Shown: positions 63,154 through 64,000 of the stretch, in pieces | Layout of the letters: each line of letters begins with the position of its first letter | Position numbering within the stretch: the first letter of the stretch is position 1 | Source of the DNA: Membranipora membranacea | Lineage: Eukaryota > Bryozoa > Gymnolaemata > Cheilostomatida > Membraniporidae | Length of the DNA: 64,000 nucleotides | Assembly (NCBI GenBank): GCA_914767715.1 | Contig: OU612071.1 | Location: forward strand, 2,542,001 to 2,606,000 | Direction of reading: 5' to 3' | Made by a program: the position numbers and the translations under genes | The notes under the pieces: model-generated | The model's database searches: none | Seen by the model: only the letters and a program-made list of their open reading frames with translations | Told to the model about the DNA's origin: nothing

Positions 63154-64000
63154 ACACCCACCAGCGGACCAAATTGAGGTGAGCAAATACAATAAGACTA
63201 CAATCTTTGTATTATAGATATTGCACGTATATGTACAGATAAGAAATCAAAATTATAATGAAAATTCTAAAATAATTTTAATGGTTGATGCAACTCTGAA
63301 TATTTGTTTTTTAATGTTGTCGTAAACAAATCAGTTTTATGCATATAAATCAAATTAATTTATTTTTTCCAAAACATTCTAGGTTCGAGATATGTCTGCA
63401 ACCAAGAGAAAATCACACAGAATTTATAAGCTCTTGTCAATCAACTGTGTATTGAATCTAATTTAATCAATAAATAATATTTAGCAATAAAGCAAAACCT
63501 CCTTGCACACAGTTTAATAATTATATTTCAAACACAAATAACAATTCCCAAATTATTATGGCATTCAGTTTGGTTATGTCATACCCATAAGATAGAGAGC
63601 GAAACCTCCTATGCCATTCTACACTATCAAAGGGAACTGAAATTGATTGTTCAAGCCAGAACAGTGACAGGACTCACAACATCTGCACGTGCTTACATTG
63701 TAAAATCTAAAGTTACTTAAGGGTACCAGAAAGGTTCAATTTCATACCTGGTATACATTGAACTCAATCCTGGAACAGCAGCTCACTCATAGTCTTATAA
63801 ACAATAATCACTCAATTTAGGAATACTTACTTGATTTTATGAACTCCTCAATCCTCTAATAATTTAAGTTTATAGATGTCTATGTGATTTGCTATGTGAA
63901 ATGCTATGTGATTGGCTGTCCCTAGTAGAGGGTGCCATCTTTACTGTATGACCACGTGACAGTCACCTGACTAAAACCGTTACAACAAGATGCATTCTTC

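Larger units (their letters stand above)
61554..64000 (+). repeat. Array unit H (partial, runs off the window)
   Basis: The first 2447 bp of a further unit. The 12-bp repeat downstream of the gene has one fewer GCTATGTGAAAT copy (63890-63912) than in D-G. The array continues beyond the window. Confidence 0.9.

Overview
The window reads as nuclear DNA of an invertebrate animal. It is AT-rich, carries spliced genes with GT/AG introns, TATA boxes and AATAAA signals, contains a decayed non-LTR retrotransposon and many inverted-repeat elements, and has no operons or long bacterial-type ORFs. The phylum cannot be fixed from the sequence. No searches were run, and every gene model here comes from reading splice sites and frames by eye.

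Layout. (1) 1-5460: the 3' part of a plus-strand Cys-rich gene (719-1532), the last two exons of an unrecognised minus-strand gene (2308-3213), a 5'-truncated LINE relic (3420-3990), a cluster of nested inverted repeats (3991-4590) and a 21-bp minisatellite (5095-5460). (2) 5491-17324: the first unit (A) of a tandem array, broken at a CTTAGAGT site by a 5.5-kb foldback-like element (11334-16867). The arms of that element are inverted ~114-bp satellite arrays, and between them lies a captured fragment of the same array unit. (3) 17325-30565: a 13.2-kb insertion that interrupts the array, with ~19-bp imperfect terminal inverted repeats and a TG duplication. It contains a 347-bp tandem repeat, tRNA-like sequences, a triple hairpin, a TTAA-flanked element, a 35-bp-arm palindrome and several minus-strand coding exons. 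(4) 30566-64000: array units C, D, E, F, G and partial H. Units E, F and G are each exactly 6133 bp.

The central feature is a seven-copy tandem array of a small four-exon gene. Each copy has a TATA box, a 5' UTR exon, an exon encoding most of a signal peptide, an exon encoding a short amphipathic acidic peptide that ends in Gly, and a 3' UTR exon with two AATAAA signals. The pre-peptide is 46 residues in A and C and 42 residues in D-H. Nearly every coding difference between copies changes the protein, including an in-frame 12-nt deletion and a Lys-to-Glu change, while splice sites and promoter are preserved. The function is unknown; a secreted defence, venom-type or signalling peptide is possible but not shown.

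The two insertions are well supported because uninterrupted (empty) versions of both target sites are present in other units of the same array. The array was therefore already tandem before it was invaded.
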